64,000 nt of DNA from Burkholderiaceae bacterium DAT-1. Its GTDB lineage: Bacteria; Pseudomonadota; Gammaproteobacteria; Burkholderiales; Chitinimonadaceae. The stretch is from NCBI GenBank assembly GCA_019084025.1, contig JAHRBI010000002.1, forward strand, positions 310,001-374,000, read 5' to 3'. Both the position numbers and the translations under genes were made by a program. Below are positions 28,355-36,415 of the stretch, in pieces; position 1 is the first letter of the stretch, and every line of letters begins with the position of its first letter. A model generated the notes under the pieces. That model did no database searches and had not been told where the DNA came from. It saw nothing but the letters and a program-made list of their open reading frames with translations.

Positions 28355-29916
28355 GCCGGGCTCACCTCGGTGACAAGCGCTATCCCATCCCGGCATTGCC
28401 AGCGGATATTCAGCTGATAGAGCACCATGCCATAGAGCCGATCAGTATCGTCGGCGTAGCCGGGGCGAGGATCTTGCGCCAGCACTTCGATGATCAGCTG
28501 GCGTAGCTTCGGATACTTGCGGGCATGCGTGGCAAGGGCAGATTCGGCATCGGGCGCAAATTCGACTGCCATGGGCGTCTCGCCGCGATCCGCATAACCA
28601 TCGCGTGCGTCGGCAATTGCATCGGCATAGCCTAGATACGGTTTGATATCGAGAATGGGCGTGCCATCCAGCAAATCGCCGCCTTCGATATGGATAGCCA
28701 CACCATTGCGGGTGTCCACTTTCACCAGTTTGACCACCGACATGCCCATCGGATTGGGGCGATGTGTGGCGCGGGTGGCAAACACGCCCACGCGCGTATT
28801 GCCGCCCAGCTTGGGTGGCCGCACGGTTGGCCGCCAGCCGGCATCCGCCGTGGCATGAAATGCAAACATCACCCACAAATGACTGAATTGCTCCAGACCA
28901 CGCACGGCATCGGGCGTATCAAACGGCGCTTTCAGCCGTAGCACTGCGGTTGCCGAGGGCGTGAGTCCGGGCTGGCGCGGAATCGCGAACTTCTCCTTGA
29001 AGCAGCTTTCCACATAGCCGAGCGTATGCATGCCCCACTCCGGCGGAGCAAGGGTCTGACGGATGCTGTCGAGTGCGGTTGCCGGCGCACCTGAGAGCGT
29101 TGTGCCTATCATCCCAAGGGCTGCATACACCCGTCCGGCATCAGGTGATTGATGGACAATGGCGCGATACTGACGCTGCACCAGTGCCGCATCACCGCGC
29201 GCAATCGGGCCGGTAAGCGCGGGGGCGAGCGTGGATTGAACCGGCGCATGGCGGTCAATATTGTCGAGCGTGGCCTGAATGAGCGGTCGCAGAGCCGGCC
29301 ATGCCTGATCGCGTGGCACGCCAGCCGCAGACATCGTTTGCAGGGCGGTTTCCATCAACGACACGAGATGATTGCATGCCAGAACAGCTGCGCCGTGATA
29401 AAGCAGCTTGTCCTCGCTGCGTATGCGGAAGCAGTGTGCGCCGAGCGCAGTCAGGAGCGGTTCAAGTACGGATAATGCGGCTTCATCGCCCTCAAGTGCG
29501 CAATAGCAGCCCGAAAACTGCTGAATGGCCACTTCCGGCGTAGTAAAGCTCATGAGCGGATGTGCGCTTGCAATAAGTGCGCCTTTAGCGCGTAGTGGCG
29601 CGAGCAGATCGGAGGATGCAGATCCGCTGGCGTGAAAGACAACCGTGCCGGGCTGAATGGCTGCACTGCAGGCCAGCGCGGTGCATGCATCCACCAGTTT
29701 GTCATCCTGAGTGGCCAGTAATACGAGATTGGCAGGCGGGAGCGCAGAGATTGTGGCTGCGTGTCCGGCACCAATCCAATGTATGGCTGTCTCCGCAGCC
29801 GTAGGTGTGCGGCCGGCAATGCCGTATATCTCAACCAGTCCGCGTGCATGTAGCAGTCGGGTGAGCGTTTGTCCGAGTCGGCCCGGACCAATGAGGTGAA
29901 AGCGCGGTAGTGACAT
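28351..29916 (-). CDS. Fusion of a DUF2520 Rossmann-type protein with tRNA methyltransferase TrmO
   Basis: One uninterrupted frame of 521 codons encodes two proteins that are usually separate. Residues about 1-285 are a DUF2520-type protein: a Rossmann fold with FHLIGPGRLGQTL at the start, and a helical C-terminal half with YHGAAVLACNHLVSL. From about residue 295 (MHTLGYVESCFKEKF) to the end it aligns with full-length TrmO (YaeB/TsaA), which N6-methylates threonylcarbamoyl-adenosine 37 in tRNA: RPTVRPPKLGGN, FATRATHRPNP, DIKPYLGYAD and EVLAQDPRPGY are all kept. An in-frame ATG at 29031 with GGAG six bases upstream could yield TrmO alone. The start at 29916 is chosen over 29925. It overlaps recG by four bases. 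The DUF2520 role is unknown. Confidence 0.85.
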   Translation of the reverse strand: MSLPRFHLIGPGRLGQTLTRLLHARGLVEIYGIAGRTPTAAETAIHWIGAGHAATISALPPANLVLLATQDDKLVDACTALACSAAIQPGTVVFHASGSASSDLLAPLRAKGALIASAHPLMSFTTPEVAIQQFSGCYCALEGDEAALSVLEPLLTALGAHCFRIRSEDKLLYHGAAVLACNHLVSLMETALQTMSAAGVPRDQAWPALRPLIQATLDNIDRHAPVQSTLAPALTGPIARGDAALVQRQYRAIVHQSPDAGRVYAALGMIGTTLSGAPATALDSIRQTLAPPEWGMHTLGYVESCFKEKFAIPRQPGLTPSATAVLRLKAPFDTPDAVRGLEQFSHLWVMFAFHATADAGWRPTVRPPKLGGNTRVGVFATRATHRPNPMGMSVVKLVKVDTRNGVAIHIEGGDLLDGTPILDIKPYLGYADAIADARDGYADRGETPMAVEFAPDAESALATHARKYPKLRQLIIEVLAQDPRPGYADDTDRLYGMVLYQLNIRWQCRDGIALVTEVSPA

Positions 29917-29978
29917 GGCGCACATTATCGCATGGCGCGCGGATTGCGCGTGTTTGCTTGTTGATCAGCTAAAAAACG

Positions 29979-29984
29979 TATAAT
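29979..29984 (+). promoter_or_regulatory. Perfect -10 hexamer before the DUF4124 gene
   Basis: TATAAT stands 57 bases before the next start. Candidate -35 sequences (TTGCTT at 29954, TTGTTG at 29958) have poor spacing, so only the -10 is convincing. Confidence 0.4.
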
Positions 29985-30040
29985 GGACAAACCCGCCTGC
30001 GTGCGATTAAATGACATCGGAATATTTTGGAGCCAGCTTA

Positions 30041-30559
30041 ATGCGCCACATCGCATTGTTACTGCTTGTAATGCCAGCCCTTGCTGGGGAGATTTACCAA
30101 TACACCGATGCCAATGGCAGTAAGGTATATACCGATCGACCACCGCCTGGCGCAGCCAAGCGTACCGATATCAAACAGAATGTGATCGACACCAGTGGCG
30201 GTAATTTTCTGGTTCGAGAGGCAATGCGTAAACATCCGGTAGTTATGTGGGCTACGCCGGATTGCGGGCCGTTGTGTGAGAGCGGTAAAGCGTTCCTGCT
30301 GAAGAATGGCATTCAGTACGCTTTCCGCAATCCGCAGGCTAGCCAGGCTGATCAGACTGCGTTTGCACAGGTAGTGCCGGATCGCGTTGTGCCGGTGCTG
30401 CAGGTTGGCAGTACTGTTTTGCGCGGATTCGATCCTGATCAGTGGCGAGCAACGCTTGATCAAGCAGGCTATCCGCACACGGTTGACCCAACCATCAAGG
30501 CAGGGCCAGCAGCTGTTGCGCCTGCATCCGGACAAGCCAAAAAAGGTCAGGGGCAATAG
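30041..30559 (+). CDS. DUF4124 protein with a glutaredoxin/thioredoxin-like domain
   Basis: A 172-residue probably exported protein. A hydrophobic N-terminus (MRHIALLLLVMPALAG) resembles a signal peptide. Residues about 17-35 (EIYQYTDANGSKVYTDRPPP) are the DUF4124 motif, which often follows such signals. The rest looks like a glutaredoxin-like fold: a strand, WATPDCGPLCESGKAFL, then a helix and a cis-Pro-like RVVPVLQVG. The two cysteines are spaced CxxxC rather than CxxC, so redox activity is uncertain. The tail is rich in Pro, Ala and Lys. GGAG at 30029-30032 supports the ATG at 30041. Confidence 0.8.
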   Translation: MRHIALLLLVMPALAGEIYQYTDANGSKVYTDRPPPGAAKRTDIKQNVIDTSGGNFLVREAMRKHPVVMWATPDCGPLCESGKAFLLKNGIQYAFRNPQASQADQTAFAQVVPDRVVPVLQVGSTVLRGFDPDQWRATLDQAGYPHTVDPTIKAGPAAVAPASGQAKKGQGQ

Positions 30560-30610
30560 CCCGCACTTAATCGCTCAAGCGTATAAGCTCACCCTCATAG
30601 GTAATTGTGA

Positions 30611-31378
30611 ATGCAAATTGCAACATGGAACGTCAACTCGCTCAAGGTACGCCTTCCACAGGTATTGGAATGGCTGGACTCCCGTCCCGAGTTGACAGTA
30701 CTGGCCATTCAGGAAACTAAAATGGAAGACCATGTCTTCCCCAAGGCTGATATTGAAGCGGCAGGATTCCATGTGGCATTCACCGGACAGAAAACTTACA
30801 ACGGCGTAGCCATGGTGTCGCGTGCGCCCATTTCCGATGTGGTATTCAATATTCCGGGCTTCGAAGACCCGCAGCGCCGTGTGATTACCGCGACGGTGGA
30901 TGGCGTCCGCGTGATCGGTGCCTATGTGGTAAACGGTGAAGCGCTCGACTCGGAAAAATACCCCTATAAGCTGGCCTGGCTGGATGCCCTGATTGCCTTT
31001 GTGCGCGACGAGCTGACGCGACACCCCAAACTGGCACTGGTTGGCGACTTCAATATCGCCCCAGATGATCGCGACGTGCACGACCCGGTAAAATGGCAGG
31101 ATACAGTACTGGTCAGCGGCCCCGAGCGCGCACGCTTCCAGCAGTTGCTTGATCTGGGTCTGACAGACAGCTTTCGCCTGTTCGAGCAGGAAGCTGCTGC
31201 ATTCAGCTGGTGGGATTATCGTGCGGCAGGCTTCCGGCGCAATGCGGGATTACGTATCGATCATGTGCTCTTGAGCAAGCCGCTTGCAGATACGTGCTCT
31301 GCCTGTGAAATTGATAAAGGCCCGCGCAAGAACGAGCGACCGAGCGATCACGCCCCTGTGATTGCGACGGTTGCTTAA
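30611..31378 (+). CDS. xth: Exodeoxyribonuclease III
   Basis: A 255-residue AP endonuclease and 3'-5' exonuclease for base-excision repair. The catalytic sequence elements are present: [17 protein letters not shown] at the N-terminus, the metal Glu in QETKMED (about residue 35), [26 protein letters not shown] (about 150) and the catalytic SDHAPV near the C-terminus. Length and order match the Xth/ExoA family. A strong bidirectional terminator follows. Confidence 0.95.
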   Translation: MQIATWNVNSLKVRLPQVLEWLDSRPELTVLAIQETKMEDHVFPKADIEAAGFHVAFTGQKTYNGVAMVSRAPISDVVFNIPGFEDPQRRVITATVDGVRVIGAYVVNGEALDSEKYPYKLAWLDALIAFVRDELTRHPKLALVGDFNIAPDDRDVHDPVKWQDTVLVSGPERARFQQLLDLGLTDSFRLFEQEAAAFSWWDYRAAGFRRNAGLRIDHVLLSKPLADTCSACEIDKGPRKNERPSDHAPVIATVA

Positions 31379-31390
31379 TGCGAGGAGCAA

Positions 31391-31427
31391 CAAAAAACGC
31401 CAGCGCTTGAATGCTGGCGTTTTTTTC
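31391..31427. terminator. Bidirectional Rho-independent terminator
   Basis: ACGCCAGC (31397-31404) pairs with GCTGGCGT (31413-31420) around an eight-base loop, with an A-run on the left and a T-run on the right. It serves both xth (plus) and the convergent ydfG (minus). Confidence 0.92.
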
Positions 31428-31438
31428 TTGTGTAGGGG

Positions 31439-32194
31439 TCATCCCTGACGCTTGATTGCCAGCGGCCCCGGCGCCTGACAGGTCGGCATCAGTTCGATGG
31501 TGTTGATATTCACATGAGCAGGGCGACTGATCAGCCAGGCTACCGTGTCGGCAATGTCTTCCGGCATCAGTGGCTCGGTACCGGTGTAGACCGATGCTGC
31601 CTTGGCGTCATCACCCTTGAAGCGCACATTGGAGAATTCGCTGCCGCCGCACAGGCCCGGTTCGATATTACTCACCCGCACGGCAGTGCCCAGCAAATCA
31701 GCTTTCAGATTCAGCGTAAATTGCTGCACAAAGGCCTTGGTGGCGCCGTACACATTGCCGCCCGGATAGGGATAGCTACCCGCAATCGAGCCGATATTGA
31801 TCACATGCCCGCGATTGCGATCAACCATGCCCGGCAATACCGCACGGGTCATGGACACAAGGCCGGTGCAGTTGGTCTCGATCATCTGATCCCAGTCAGC
31901 CAGATGCGCAGCATGTGCAGGCTCCAGACCCAGAGCCAGACCGGCATTGTTTACCAGCACATCAATGTCTGACCAGCCTTCAGGCAAGTCTGCGAGCAAT
32001 GCATTGATCGAGACGCGATCGCGTACATCGAGCTCGCGCGACAGAATCTGGCCGGGGAATTCAGCTGCAAGCGTCTCTAGTCGATCTAGACGACGTGCCG
32101 CTGCGATGACGCGGTGGCCATCCTGTGCGCTACGTCTGGCAATCGCCAGACCAAATCCGGAGCTGGCTCCGGTGACCAGAATGATGCGTGACAT
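31439..32194 (-). CDS. ydfG: Short-chain dehydrogenase/reductase, YdfG type
   Basis: A 251-residue NADP-dependent SDR very close to E. coli YdfG, which oxidises L-allo-threonine and serine and reduces malonic semialdehyde. It has the TGASSGFG cofactor loop (residues 8-15), NNAGLALG, catalytic Ser in NIGSIAGSYPYPGG, YGATK, and the YdfG hallmark EPGLCGGSEFSNVRFKGDD. Substrate is inferred from overall similarity. It is followed on the minus strand by the bidirectional terminator. Confidence 0.88.
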   Translation of the reverse strand: MSRIILVTGASSGFGLAIARRSAQDGHRVIAAARRLDRLETLAAEFPGQILSRELDVRDRVSINALLADLPEGWSDIDVLVNNAGLALGLEPAHAAHLADWDQMIETNCTGLVSMTRAVLPGMVDRNRGHVINIGSIAGSYPYPGGNVYGATKAFVQQFTLNLKADLLGTAVRVSNIEPGLCGGSEFSNVRFKGDDAKAASVYTGTEPLMPEDIADTVAWLISRPAHVNINTIELMPTCQAPGPLAIKRQG

Positions 32195-32218
32195 AGTTAT
32201 TTCCTGTGTAAATCCGGA

Positions 32219-32590
32219 TCAGCGTGTGGCTGCCTGCTGCAAGGCGGGAAGATGCTGGGCGTAGTGTTCCGGCTTGAAGCCAATCAGCAGCAATTCACCA
32301 GCCGACAGCACGGGACGCTTAATCAGCGAAGGCAACTCGGTGATCAAGGCCAGCGCGGCCTCATCCGAGGTGATCGCAGCCTGTTGCTCCGCAGTCAGCT
32401 TGCGCCACGTCGTACCCTGACGATTGATGACCACATCACGTCCCAGCGTGTCTAGCCAGAGTCGAGCAGCGTCTTGCGGCAGTCCCTGCTTCTTGAAATC
32501 GTGAAAGACAAAGTCAATTTGCTGTTCGCTGAGCCAGGTGCGGGCTTTTTTGACGGTGTCACAGTTGGGTATGCCGTACAGCGTAATCAT
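32219..32590 (-). CDS. ArsC/Spx family protein (YffB-like)
   Basis: A 123-residue thioredoxin-fold protein of the ArsC family. The motif ITLYGIPNCDTVKKARTWL carries the single N-terminal Cys, and the C-terminus has IKRPVL, the family's substrate-binding region. The profile is that of YffB, a probable glutathione-dependent thiol reductase rather than a true arsenate reductase. No arsenic genes are near. The ATG at 32590 matches homologues; residues upstream in the same frame do not. Confidence 0.87.
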   Translation of the reverse strand: MITLYGIPNCDTVKKARTWLSEQQIDFVFHDFKKQGLPQDAARLWLDTLGRDVVINRQGTTWRKLTAEQQAAITSDEAALALITELPSLIKRPVLSAGELLLIGFKPEHYAQHLPALQQAATR

Positions 32591-32600
32591 GTGTTGCTCG

Positions 32601-33770
32601 TTATTCCACGTCGAGTATGAAGTTAAATACGGTGTCAGGGCCATTTACTGAAGGAGCGGGGGATGCTACCTGCTGGCGCTGTGCCAGCTTGGCCGCTTCC
32701 TGTTCTTCCAGTGTTTGCGCATTGTTCACCAGCCACGCAAAGTTGGAGGATGAATCCGCGTTTGCTAGGGCTTCCTCGTAGGTAATTTCACCAGCGCGAT
32801 AGAGGCGGTACAGCGATTGTTCGAAGGTTTGCGAGCCTGTGCTCAGACTTTGCTCCATGGCCTCACGGATATCTTCGATCTTGCCGGAGCGAATGAGTTC
32901 GGCAATCCGCGTTGAATTCACCAGCACCTCAACTGCGGGCACTAGATTGCCCTGGCTGTTACGTACCAGTCGCTGCGAAATGACGGCTTTCAGCGCAGCA
33001 GCCAAGTCAGCCAGCAGGCTTTCGCGCGCTTCATGCGGGAAGAAATTAATGATGCGATTCAGCATGTGATAGCTGTTGTTCGCATGGAGTGTCGAAATGC
33101 ACAGGTGACCAGCCTGCGCATAGGTCAGCGCATGCTGCATGGTCATCTTGTCGCGGATTTCGCCAATCATCAGCACATCGGGTGCTTCACGCATGGCGTT
33201 CTTTAGGGCATCGGAAAAGCTGTGCGTATCAATGCCGACTTCACGCTGACTGACAATGCACTTGCGATGCGGAAAGACGTATTCAACCGGATCTTCGATG
33301 GTCAGAATATGGCCGGAAGCCGTGCTATTTCGATGCTCCAGCATGGCCGTCATGGTGGATGACTTGCCAGAACCCGTTGCGCCGACAATAAAAATCAGGC
33401 CGCGCTTTTCCATGATCAGCTGGCTCAGTGCCGGTGGCAGGCGTAACGCCTCGATACCCGGAGAAACCGAACGGATATAGCGCACGACCATGGCGGTCTG
33501 ACCGCGTTGCCTGAAGATATTGACCCGGAAATTACCCACATCGGCAATCGGAATCCCGAAGTTCATCTCCCATTCGCTCTGGAAGGTGCGCTTCTGTTCG
33601 GGTGACATCAGCTCATCTGCCAGTTTGTCGACATGCTCCGGGGTCAGTACCTGGCGATTGATGGGATGTAGCACCCCTTCGATCTTGATCTGAATAGGGG
33701 CGCCGGCGGTGATAAACAGATCACTGGCGCGACGCTCGGCCATCAGTTTGAAAAAAGGCAGAAGAAACAT
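32601..33770 (-). CDS. pilU: Type IV pilus twitching motility ATPase PilU
   Basis: A 389-residue hexameric secretion ATPase for type IV pilus retraction. After an N-terminal PAS-like region (ERRASDLFITAGAPIQIKIEG) come Walker A GATGSGKSSTM, the Asp box with MIGEIRDKMTM, and the His box HLCISTLHANN. The longer C-terminal tail and ASDLF opening favour PilU over PilT. No pilT lies in the window. The start at 33770 matches homologues; the frame is open upstream through ATG 33812 and beyond, and no start has a strong ribosome site. Confidence 0.88.
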   Translation of the reverse strand: MFLLPFFKLMAERRASDLFITAGAPIQIKIEGVLHPINRQVLTPEHVDKLADELMSPEQKRTFQSEWEMNFGIPIADVGNFRVNIFRQRGQTAMVVRYIRSVSPGIEALRLPPALSQLIMEKRGLIFIVGATGSGKSSTMTAMLEHRNSTASGHILTIEDPVEYVFPHRKCIVSQREVGIDTHSFSDALKNAMREAPDVLMIGEIRDKMTMQHALTYAQAGHLCISTLHANNSYHMLNRIINFFPHEARESLLADLAAALKAVISQRLVRNSQGNLVPAVEVLVNSTRIAELIRSGKIEDIREAMEQSLSTGSQTFEQSLYRLYRAGEITYEEALANADSSSNFAWLVNNAQTLEEQEAAKLAQRQQVASPAPSVNGPDTVFNFILDVE

Positions 33771-33823
33771 GGTCGTCAGATGCTGCAAATGAGAGTGCGC
33801 CAAGTCTAACATGCTGGCGTAAT

Positions 33824-33847
33824 AAAAAACCCGCCCAGTGGGCGGGT
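33824..33847 (-). terminator. Rho-independent terminator of fadD
   Basis: ACCCGCCC (33829-33836) and GGGCGGGT (33840-33847) form an 8-bp stem with a three-base loop. On the minus strand a T-run follows (A-run at 33824-33829). It lies 17 bases past the fadD stop and just upstream of pilU. Confidence 0.9.
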
Positions 33848-33864
33848 CATCGGGTTTGGATCGA

Positions 33865-35550
33865 TCAGGCGGGCTGCTTGCTGACCGTCTCGTCACGCAG
33901 GGCACGGCGCAGGATCTTGCCTACATTGGTCTTCGGCAGTTCGGTGCGGAATTCGACGTGGCGCGGCACCTTGTACGCGGTCAGATTCTTGCGGCAGTGC
34001 TCCAGCAGTTCATCCTTGCTGATTTCCTTGCCGGGCTTGGCGACCACAAAAATCTTCACAGCTTCACCGGACTTGTCATCCGGTACGCCGATACATGCCA
34101 CTTCCAGGACGGAGGCATGCATTGCGACCACATCTTCCACTTCGTTCGGGTACACATTGAAGCCCGATACCAGCACCATGTCCTTTTTGCGGTCCACCAG
34201 CTTCACATAGCCATCGGGATGGATGATGGCCATGTCGCCCGTGGCCAGCCATCCATCCTTGTCGATGACCTTGGCGGTTTCTTCTGGGCGCTGCCAGTAG
34301 CCAGCCATGACCTGCGGGCCTTTCACCCACAATTCACCCGGTTGATCGATGCCGACTTCATTACCTTCGCTATCGCGAATCTGAATGTCTGTCGAGGGGA
34401 TGGGGAGACCAATGGCGCCATTATATTCGGTCAGCGACATCGGATTGATACAGACGGCCGGAGAGGTTTCAGTGAGGCCGTATGCTTCGATCAGTGGCGC
34501 TCTGGTGATGTCTTTCCACTTGTCGGCCACGGCCTTCTGCACGGCCATGCCACCGCCCAGTGCCAGCTTCCAGGTGCTGAAATCCAGCTTGGCGAAGTCG
34601 GCATTGTTATTCAGGGCATTGAACAACGTGTTAACGCCGGTCATACAGGTAATGCGGTGCTGAGACAGTTCCTTCACAAACCCCGGAATGTCGCGCGGAT
34701 TGGTTATGAGCACGTTCAGGCCGCCAATCTTGCTGAAGACCATGCAGTTCGCGGTCAGGCAGAAGATGTGATACAGCGGCAGGGCGGTGACGATGATTTC
34801 TTCGCCTTCGCGTACCAGCGGCTTCAGCCAGGCATGTGCCTGCTGCATGTTGGCAATAATGTTGCGATGGGTCAGCATTGCACCTTTGGAGACGCCTGTA
34901 GTGCCGCCGGTATATTGCAGGAAAGCAATATCGTCGTGACCCAGTGTGACAGGCGTGACCTTCTTGCTTGTGCCACGTGATAACGCATCGTTAAAGCTGA
35001 TTGCGCCGGGCAGCGAATACGCGGGCACCATCTTCTTCACGTATTTCACAACCGAATTGACGATCAGGCGCTTGGGGAAACCGAGCAGATCGCCAATCTC
35101 GGTGGTAATCACGTGCTTGACCGGCGTCTTGCCGATCACTTCCTGCAGGACATGGGCAAAATTGGCCAGAATCAGGATGGCCGATGCGCCGGAATCCTTC
35201 AGTTGGTGTTCAAGTTCGCGCGGGGTGTAAAGTGGATTGGTATTCACGACCACCAGTCCTGCGCGCAAAATCCCGAAGATCGCAATGGGATATTGCAGCA
35301 GATTAGGCATCATCACCGCGACACGATCACCCTTTTTCAATCCCAGATCGTGTTGCAGAAACGCAGCAAACTGGATGGAAAGACGATCGACTTCAGCATA
35401 GCTCAGCACCTTCCCCATATTGGTAAAGGCCGGACGTGATGCAAATTTTGCTGCCGCCTGAATGAAAACATCGGCGACGGATTGATACTCATTGAGGTCG
35501 ACATCATGTGGGACGCCTTCCTGATACTGCTTCAGCCAGATTCTTTCCAT
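33865..35550 (-). CDS. fadD: Long-chain-fatty-acid-CoA ligase
   Basis: A 561-residue AMP-forming acyl-CoA synthetase that activates fatty acids for beta-oxidation or lipid synthesis, at the inner membrane. The AMP motifs are YTGGTTGVSKGAMLTHRN (about 210-227), YGLTETSPAV (about 355) and GWLATGDMAIIHPDGY (about 433), with FVVAKPGKEISKDEL near the C-terminus. Its length and the fatty-acid signature region match FadD. GGAGA before the ATG at 35550 supports the start. It is a single gene with its own terminator. Confidence 0.93.
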   Translation of the reverse strand: MERIWLKQYQEGVPHDVDLNEYQSVADVFIQAAAKFASRPAFTNMGKVLSYAEVDRLSIQFAAFLQHDLGLKKGDRVAVMMPNLLQYPIAIFGILRAGLVVVNTNPLYTPRELEHQLKDSGASAILILANFAHVLQEVIGKTPVKHVITTEIGDLLGFPKRLIVNSVVKYVKKMVPAYSLPGAISFNDALSRGTSKKVTPVTLGHDDIAFLQYTGGTTGVSKGAMLTHRNIIANMQQAHAWLKPLVREGEEIIVTALPLYHIFCLTANCMVFSKIGGLNVLITNPRDIPGFVKELSQHRITCMTGVNTLFNALNNNADFAKLDFSTWKLALGGGMAVQKAVADKWKDITRAPLIEAYGLTETSPAVCINPMSLTEYNGAIGLPIPSTDIQIRDSEGNEVGIDQPGELWVKGPQVMAGYWQRPEETAKVIDKDGWLATGDMAIIHPDGYVKLVDRKKDMVLVSGFNVYPNEVEDVVAMHASVLEVACIGVPDDKSGEAVKIFVVAKPGKEISKDELLEHCRKNLTAYKVPRHVEFRTELPKTNVGKILRRALRDETVSKQPA

Positions 35551-35839
35551 CTCGTGTCTCCAAGGGGTCGGGGTGCCCCGCCTTACGTCAGGGGACTTCG
35601 CGCATCAGGGGAGTGCGGAGCCCGCATTCATAGCTGCAATGTATGCAGATATTGCTTTGTTTAGGGGGTGTGATGCAAACCGCTCGTCGCCCCGGTCGGG
35701 GTAAAACGGACATATTTGCATGGTTCAAACTTCAACTGTACTCGAAGCATATGGTCATCGCCAAGCCGGTCAAGCGCATGCTTGGTTAAATAGTGGCGAA
35801 ATCGCAAATGCGATAACCATTCCGTTTCTGCTCATAAGT

Positions 35840-35848
35840 TGCTAAAAT
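35840..35848 (+). promoter_or_regulatory. Extended -10 promoter element of the rimP operon
   Basis: TGCTAAAAT (TGn plus TAAAAT) lies 70 bases before the rimP start and 30 bases before the leader hairpin. The same 9-mer precedes rep at 58365. Confidence 0.5.
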
Positions 35849-35877
35849 CAATGTGATTTCAAATTCTAGATTCTAGG

Positions 35878-35900
35878 ATGGGCTTCATAGCCCATTTTTT
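35878..35900 (+). terminator. Terminator-like hairpin in the rimP leader (possible attenuator)
   Basis: ATGGGCT (35878-35884) pairs with AGCCCAT (35889-35895) around TCAT and is followed by six T. It sits between the promoter and the first gene of rimP-nusA-infB, where a full terminator would silence essential genes. Antitermination or attenuation is therefore likely, and NusA itself is encoded downstream. Confidence 0.6.
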
Positions 35901-35917
35901 ATTTCTGCGACGAGGTG

Positions 35918-36346
35918 ATGGATTTGCAGCGACTGATAGAAAGCACCCTGCCCGGATTAGGGTATGAGCTAGTCGATCTCGAGTTTGGCCGGGGCGGCTT
36001 GGTGCGTCTGTTCATCGACAAGCCGGGCGGCATTACGGTGGAGGACTGCGTGTCGGTCAGTAATCACCTGACTCGCCTGTTCATGGTCGAAAACATCGAT
36101 TACGACCGCCTGGAGGTATCGTCTCCGGGACTGGATCGTCCGCTCAGGAAAGAGTCGGACTTCGTCCGCTTTGCCGGCAAGCAGATCAAGATCAAATTGC
36201 GCTTGCCGCTCGATGGTCGCAAAACAATTGTCGGCGAGTTGAAGGGTTTGAGTGAGGGCAATGTGCTGGTGGCAGAGAATGCCGACACCACGTTGTCGGT
36301 GCCACTGTCGCAGATCGACAAGGTGCGCCTCGTTCCGGTTTTTTGA
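35918..36346 (+). CDS. rimP: Ribosome maturation factor RimP
   Basis: A 142-residue protein needed for maturation of the 30S ribosomal subunit. The start [20 protein letters not shown], the region [20 protein letters not shown] and the motif [10 protein letters not shown] are diagnostic. The ATG at 35918 corresponds to the start of homologues (MDxQ); a GTG directly before it and a TTG two codons later are also in frame. GAGG at 35912-35915 is unusually close to the ATG. First gene of the rimP-nusA-infB-rbfA-truB-rpsO-pnp group. Confidence 0.93.
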   Translation: MDLQRLIESTLPGLGYELVDLEFGRGGLVRLFIDKPGGITVEDCVSVSNHLTRLFMVENIDYDRLEVSSPGLDRPLRKESDFVRFAGKQIKIKLRLPLDGRKTIVGELKGLSEGNVLVAENADTTLSVPLSQIDKVRLVPVF

Positions 36347-36415
36347 TACCGGGGCGGTTGTAAAGGGATAGATTGGCCTTGAGGCCCATGCAATCTGGCT
36401 GGAGGTGTTCGAGAA

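Larger units (their letters stand above)
35551..35917. other. Divergent intergenic region fadD-rimP
   Basis: This 367-base gap has no gene or tRNA that I can recognise. It holds the fadD promoter (minus) and the leader of the rimP operon (plus), including an extended -10 at 35840 and a terminator-like hairpin at 35878. A small palindrome CCCCGGTCGGGG lies near 35691. Confidence 0.6.

Noticed and set aside
35700-35760. A tRNA-like T-loop (GGTTCAAACT) in the fadD-rimP gap
   Set aside because: No acceptor stem, anticodon arm or CCA end could be matched around it.
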